Below, piece by piece: positions 58,432 through 64,000 of a stretch of DNA of 64,000 bases. The stretch's first letter is position 1, and each line of letters opens with the position of its first letter. The translations under genes were made by a program, and so were the position numbers. The stretch lies in assembly GCF_010015615.1 (NCBI RefSeq), contig NW_024468935.1, positions 372,001-436,000 of the forward strand, given 5' to 3'. The notes below the pieces were generated by a model. The model was not told the origin of the DNA. It did not search any database and saw only the letters and a list, made by a program, of their open reading frames with translations. This stretch comes from Cucurbitaria berberidis CBS 394.84 (lineage: Eukaryota; Ascomycota; Dothideomycetes; Pleosporales; Cucurbitariaceae).

Positions 58432-59327
58432 GGCAATTTGATGTGAAGGAAAAGGATCATACTGAAGACGGAGACTATGGTATCAGGGTTCTACTGATAT
58501 CGATCTCATTTCACCAAAGTCCATGCGCTCCAAGTAAATTATTAAGCATGACAGTTGAGAGATTGGCTTGTTCTGATTTCTGTTCTGTGTACTCGGATTT
58601 CGGATCCAGTCTTGGATGGGAAAGGCGTATATGCATATATAGAATCTTAAAGACACTCGTTTAGTTTAAGACACACACAAATACACATTGATTCCAATCC
58701 CACATCACCATGGTTGGAGACTAGACACCAGCCAACCATACACAGGTCATGACATGTGTTTTTTCCTTGTGTCATCTGAACGTCGCAGCCCCCCGTTCCT
58801 TTCTTCTAGCAATAATTCGCCGGGAGGGGCAGTGATCTTTCTCACCCTTGATGGTAACGTACCGTTTGTCTGCTTTCCAACAACGTTGCTTGCATACCGG
58901 TACGGGTTGATCTGAGTTCCGTAATTCGGGATACGCAAACCTTGCAATGGTTCGAGGTGCACAAATAGATGCGCACCCTGTCGATGGTTTTGGCATAAAC
59001 TTTCCTCGCTCTTATGCGTTGCGTCTACATCTTCCTCTTCTCTTCTCTTCTCTTCTCTTCTCTTCTCTTCTCTTCTCTTTTGGTTTGGGAACGCAGCTAA
59101 GAAACCACCCGTAGCTTGGTGATCTAATGGAGAGAACATAGCGATATAGGGAGAAATTACAGCGTGTGCGCAGCCTGGTGTCCTCCCAATGAATAGCCTA
59201 TGTAAAACCCTGACCACCCAGCACAGCCCGTCCATCAGCCTTGGGCCATTTTTCAGGTGAGATCGCATCAGGAGCTATATCGTCTCGCAACTCGCGTTTC
59301 ACCTTATAAACCGATGCGAAGTTGTCG
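58432..59327. other. Intergenic with pentanucleotide microsatellite
   Basis: Between the convergent small secreted protein and NACHT genes. Contains the TCTCT-type array at 59036-59076. The apparent minus frame through it encodes a Glu/Arg repeat and is an artefact of the array. No gene. Confidence 0.55.
59036..59076. repeat. Microsatellite, about eight TTCTC units
   Basis: Uninterrupted 5-base units ending in TCTTTTGG, about 250 bases beyond the 3' end of the NACHT gene. Length is likely to vary between isolates. Confidence 0.85.
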
Positions 59328-62300
59328 TCAAAGAGGATACGGAGGGTTTGGAGCGGCCGAAGGGAGCCGTAACGGCAGGTGATGTTGATGCTTGTACTGA
59401 CTCCAGTCTGCCGATATACTGTTAGGGAAAACATAGGGTGGAACTGTAGGTTGGGTCACATTGCGTTGGTGTCTTCGGTCAATATTCAGAGCTGAGCGAT
59501 CTGGCAAATTTCTTGGTACGATCTGCGGGTGGAGGGGAGGAGGACGATATTGCGGAATATCAGTCCTATATGCTTGACCATAATTGTGAGACCCAGCAGG
59601 GGGAGGGCTAGGTGTCGTCCAGTTGGGATCTTGTGGGCCGGCGGTTACAAGAGGAACAGACGTGTTGTAGTATAGCTTCGGTAAGCTTCGAACCGGGGCG
59701 TATGGGTTAGGACTAGGATTGAGCCTCCGGACACTCCCGTACGAGGCATGCGTGTCTATCTCATGGACTACCGGGGCTGGCCTCCACTTCTGCATATGAT
59801 CAGGAATTTGCGTTCCGAATACAGGTTCGACAGTTAGCTGTGGTACCATGGGAGGCAGTGCGATAGATTTGTTGGGTTGTTTCCTCTGACTCATGTTCCA
59901 ACTAGGCCTGTTCATATGTCTCTCGATCAAGCGTAGCATAGGCTTTTTATTTCTCCCCTCAATAATTGCACGCTCTCTTTCTCGAAGCCACTCTTCTTGC
60001 TTATAACTGTTTGTGAAGGGGCATACGTCTCCATATAGATATCCCTTTCTCAGATTGACCCAATCCTTCTCGTCCAAGGAGTTAATCTCAGCGCCATACT
60101 TAAGCAGTAACTCCACTGTGCCCTGATCATCTTTGTGAACCGCCACTTGGAGAGGACTGACAGCTCTGATTGTAGCAGTATCTCGTCCTTGCGCAGGCAA
60201 TTGTTCTTCAAGTCGTATCTCAGGACTTCCGCCAGCACGAAGAAGAGTCTCGATGATCAGATGCTGGCTTCCTCCAAGGCAGGCTCTCCGATCGTAGAAT
60301 GCTTTGAAGGCAAAACCCAGGGCAGTGAGCGACTCAAATTCTTGACCAACACCAGCGCCATTATCAACGAGAAGCCTAATCATCTTTGAAGTCGCCAGGA
60401 ACGGATCTGTCCTTGCTTGGCCTAGACTCTCTGGCATCGGAAAAACTGCATAATGTAGAAGGGGTCGTCCAGAGAAACAGTGGAGGCTCCCACCGTTTCC
60501 AAGTGCATATTGGACATATCTGCAAAGACCGGCTTGAACGCAGAGAACAAGAAATGTGGGCTGCCACGAGTCCGGGCAATTCCAGCCTTTGTGCCGTAAA
60601 TAGCATGGTGTAAGATTGTAGCTGTCCGCAAATTGGGCAAGTGCATCCAATGGCTCGTAAATTGGCCGTTCGAGGGTCATCTCAGCCATGTATGCATGAT
60701 AAAGAACATCAAATTTTCTGAGATCAAAGCTTTTCAGTGCAGTGATTTTGTGGGGAACATGTCCATATCTGCGAAAGTGTTGAGATACGCGAAATCGGAG
60801 GAGATACGCATGGCCGTTTTCGTCCAATGCCTTGGAAGTAGGAAACCTGACTTTGAGCCTTTGCCGAATCTTGTCGAAGCTATCGTAGTCGCGAAGGAAG
60901 TCCTTGACAGACTGATGCAAGAATTGGACAACAGGACCAGAGTACTCTCGGCCTTGTTCATCTCTAGAGAATGAGTACTGGATCTCAAGAAAACCTCGAC
61001 AACGGCTCAGTAGTTGAAGCTCCATTTGTGGGACTGGAGGAGTAGTCCAGTCATAGTTCGTTTCGCCCAAGGTCATTAGCCCCTTCGCTTGAAAGAACTC
61101 GACAAGAGGCATTGGCTCGTTCGCGGCGTAAGCAACCCATAGCATAAGAAAGGCCTCGTGGAGATAGTTTGGTGTCAGTCTTAGGAGTATTCCAGTATAT
61201 AGTTGATGAAGGTCGCCGTCTCCTGGCAGTGTGTCCAGCTTTTTTTGCAGCGAACTTGGCGCATCACCATCCCTGAGACCTTCAATGATGTCAACGACAA
61301 TAAGTTTGACCCAAAGGAATACGCCCTCAGCCCTTCGACAAATGCGTTCACACAGAGTCTGGAAATATGTCGTATTGTTAGAATTCGCCACTAGGTCCGG
61401 CCGTGAATGTAAGTACTCTGTCAGTCGATTATTCACGAACATGTGGATATCGGTCTGCGTATGTTCGTGTATCCGAAATCCTGGATAACCTCGAAGGCAA
61501 TCAACGAAAATAGTTTCCGGCCTACTGGTTAGGCATAAGAGCAGCCTTACAACTCGGCCATCGGCTCTTTCGGTGAGAAGGCGGAGATAATTGAGGAGAG
61601 TGGCATGATTCTCATAGTATCCTTCGCTCTGTTCGTCCAGTGCATCGATGAAAAGACATATGTTGATAGGGACCTTGCGTTGCTGAACAATGAGCTTCAA
61701 GGCATCTTCGAGATATATTAATAGCCATCCATGGTGCTGAGCGTGCTCGGAGAATATTCGCTCAATAAACGGCAAGAGTTCTTTTGATTGGCTCAGCAGT
61801 TGGAAGAGGATCCGTTGCAGCAAACCTTCTACGCATCTTTGTTCTTGTTTGCCACGATTTGTGAAGAAATAGTCGCCAGTGATCCAACGATTTGCGGAAT
61901 TGTTCCGATGTAAACTCTCGTACGTCCTTGTGTCCGAAACGGCGAACTTCAACAATGTAGACTTCCCTGATGCAGGTTTGCCACTGATCCAGAATATGCC
62001 GTTGCCCCGCTGAAGCCATTGGACGAATGATACGGTGTCTTGATAGAGCCATTCAAAAGTACCTTTGTGTGCCTTTTCGACCTGGTTTAATCTTTCTTCA
62101 TGGTCGGGTAGGAAGAGGCTTTCTAATACTCCTACTCCCGAAGAATAGTGTCAGTTCTCGTGGCAATGGGTCAGATTGCTGTCTGCGTACTTTGATAGAC
62201 ACCTCTCGCTAGTGAATCGATAAGTCAGTCCTAGTTCTGTACTGCTTGAGCAATGGAGAGCATAAGTCAAAGCCTTAATGAACAGTTGGGATATATCTAC

Positions 62301-63412
62301 CTTGCGATGTTGCTTGTATACCACCAGACAATACGTGCGCAAATGCAGCATTGACTTTCTCGTAGCCAACATCCTCGGGTCCGGAGAACCGGCACATATC
62401 CATATGATTAGCGTAGATATGATCCTTGAACTGGAGTGAGTACTCGAGCGATGATGATATGTCATCAACGACCTATGGAGCATTAGCAACGACTGCATGG
62501 AGAATGCCACCGCACAGACCTTTCCAGATAATGGTCCAAAACCAGATATCCCACTTGCTTCTTGAAACGTATACACTATTGGTCTTCTTTCATCAAGGAA
62601 TTGTGTGAACTCCTCACTCAACATCTTAGCTATACTTGAGTCGAACTTCAGGTCTCGAAGAACCTTATCAGAAGCATCAAGGCCGCTGCAAGCCACGATC
62701 TTCTGTGCAGTGAGACCAATGTTGATGTAATTGCCTCCGCGGTGGGGGGTACCGAAGAAAATGACCCCCTTTGTTGCTGAATAAATGGCCTTGAATCTAG
62801 GATCAGTGGAACCTCGCGCACGACGCAGTACCTGGATCGATTTTAGCGATGGCTCCAGTCAGGACTCGTCCTTTACAAACATCCTTGAGAACCAATCCAC
62901 CAAGACTATGGACGACGAAGAGAAGGGGACGCCCCGCATCCTCTGCTCGTCGCGCTGCTAGACCAGAGATCAGGCTCTCCCCATGAGAAAGTATGTCTAA
63001 TTGCATCGCTGGTCCTTTAAACCAATGTGTTACATGCGAGTCGTAGCCATACGTAAATATCCGTAGATTTGAATAGCTTTCACAGAGCAGGTCCTGCGGC
63101 CAGAAGACCTGATGCTTTGAGACTCGATCGACTTGTTCGGGACGGCTTCTAAGCGCCTGACTGAGTCGCTCTCTGAATCCGCGACGGCGGCTTTGTGACT
63201 GATCGGTTCGCGAGACGTTTGGAGGGTATGTCCACGTCCCTCGAGGGTGGCCTTGAAGGCCATGGATGAAGAAGACACTGATAGTGATGAGCAGACCGCT
63301 AGGCGCCAACGGGTCGATTACCACAGGTTACTCACTCAGCTTGAGGCTCCGCCGGATTCGATAACAACGTGAAGCCGAATTCTTTTACCGCAATACCAGC
63401 ATTAGTACCCAT
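59328..63412 (-). CDS. Fungal NLR-like protein: alpha/beta hydrolase - NACHT - ankyrin
   Basis: STAND ATPase of the fungal NOD-like receptor class, thought to act in non-self recognition and programmed cell death. Exons 63412-63336, 63277-62881, 62831-62520, 62472-62301 and 62131-59328 encode 1253 residues with consistent phases. Intron 4 (169 bases) is the least certain. The N-terminal lipase-like domain begins FFIHGLQGHPRGTW, has FWPQDLL and RIFTYGYDS, the nucleophile elbow HSLGG (Ser150), and GVIFFGTPHRGG. A linker with ANHMDMCRFSG precedes the NACHT domain, with Walker A GKPASGKST (370-378), Walker B ICLFIDALDE (Asp482), and LTSRPET. VQFLHQSVKDFL (721-732) is typical of fungal NACHT proteins. 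Three to four degenerate ankyrin repeats lie at about 843-1008 (LLLKYGAEIN). The last 200 residues are Pro-rich and unordered. The repeats are not near-identical, so fast repeat shuffling is not evident. All ATPase motifs are kept. Confidence 0.9.
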
Positions 63413-64000
63413 AATGTAGTTGCTCGACAATCATTAGGCATGTAGGAGAGAAATATACGCAATAAACCGCAAGTCTCAGCCGCACGCTAGCTGAGGGCAC
63501 GTGGGTTGGCTTAAATCGTATGCACCCCAATGGTTTGTCTAATCACGTAGCGTATGAGTTTCGTTCATATAATCGCTTGCTTCTTCCAACATCTGAACCA
63601 GACATACCGAAGACGCGTTGGTATAGTCAGAATTGTGTTTCTGATAAGCCCTAGTATGCGATCGGCACTTATGTCAGTTTTCGGCTGCTTCGTCCCCGTG
63701 GTCCACTTGTACACATCCACTCGCCCCGCATACCCACCACACCTCTGCAACATCTGCTAACATTTACTTTTCAATACATGCAGTCCTAGTGAATCTTGAA
63801 AGTTTCTGGTAGTCCTTCCTTGAGAAACGTTAAACGTCGACTTTTAGTGTTCTCGTGGCGGTGCAAGGGAAGGATAGTAGGGATGTGGCGTGGTCAATAG
63901 GCGGCTGAAAGTAGGTGCGGGGTTGTCATCGGCCCGAGTTGCGATCCAAGTCATCCACTTCTTCGCGCGATGTCCGCAGAACGTCCTTTACTATATATCT
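63413..64000. other. Right window end, upstream of the NLR-like gene
   Basis: Presumed promoter of the NACHT gene. Short overlapping frames only (62-68 codons), without motifs. No other feature is seen. Confidence 0.5.

Noticed and set aside
58747..59268. Minus-strand frame of 173 codons through the microsatellite
   Set aside because: Its middle is a pure Glu/Arg repeat from the 5-base array, and the rest has no motif.
1..64000. tRNA genes, CRISPR arrays, terminal inverted repeats of DNA transposons
   Set aside because: Looked for B-box-like motifs, regular spaced repeats and inverted ends by eye; none was convincing. A dedicated tRNA and repeat search would settle this.

Overview
The window looks like nuclear DNA of a filamentous ascomycete, most likely a Dothideomycete of the Pleosporales type. 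Genes lie on both strands with no operons. Most introns are 43-70 bases long with GTAAGT-like donors, CTAAC/CTGAC branch sites and TAG/CAG acceptors. The gene content is typical of plant-associated moulds: a SepH septation kinase, a But2-domain wall protein, a GH94 phosphorylase, a PDR-type ABC pump, P450s, a SAT4-type seven-helix membrane protein and a NACHT protein. No tRNA, rRNA, CRISPR array or intact transposon was seen. The species cannot be fixed from the sequence alone.

Layout. 1-1228 (-): FAD monooxygenase cut by the window edge. 3979-5376 (+): mitochondrial lipoate-protein ligase. 5.4-9.4 kb: gene-poor, with one short F-box-like frame. 9392-10806 (+): C2H2 zinc-finger protein. 11.8-12.1 kb (+): small two-exon gene. 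12506-13747 (+): secreted astacin-like protease. 15060-16565 (+): WD40 protein. 17330-19726 (+): GH94 cellobionic-acid-phosphorylase-like enzyme. 21593-22879 (+): But2 wall protein. 23398-25584 (-) and 26116-27121 (+): BCS1-like AAA ATPase and SDR oxidoreductase, divergent. 28159-32974 (+): SepH kinase. 33592-35166 (+): DAO-type FAD oxidoreductase. 36255-37682 (+): SAF-type oxidoreductase broken by an in-frame stop. 38342-50353: ABC pump, P450, SAT4-type membrane protein (all -) and a second P450 (+). 50.4-54.65 kb: AT-rich, gene-poor stretch with two relic-like small secreted protein loci, one of the RNase N1/T1 family. 54685-55539 (-): PARG-like macrodomain enzyme. 55968-57212 (-): unrecognised conserved-looking gene. 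57769-58431 (+): small secreted protein. 59328-63412 (-): hydrolase-NACHT-ankyrin protein (fungal NLR).

Working together. The pump and two P450s with a membrane sensor candidate could form a detoxification or export block; no polyketide, peptide or terpene synthase is visible, so calling it a metabolite cluster is inference. The right end (50-63 kb) combines decayed effector-like genes, a secreted protein with a Kex2-like site, an ADP-ribose enzyme and an NLR-like receptor. It has the look of a fast-evolving accessory compartment and is the most interesting part of the window. All multi-exon models were built by hand; exon phases add up in every one reported as intact.
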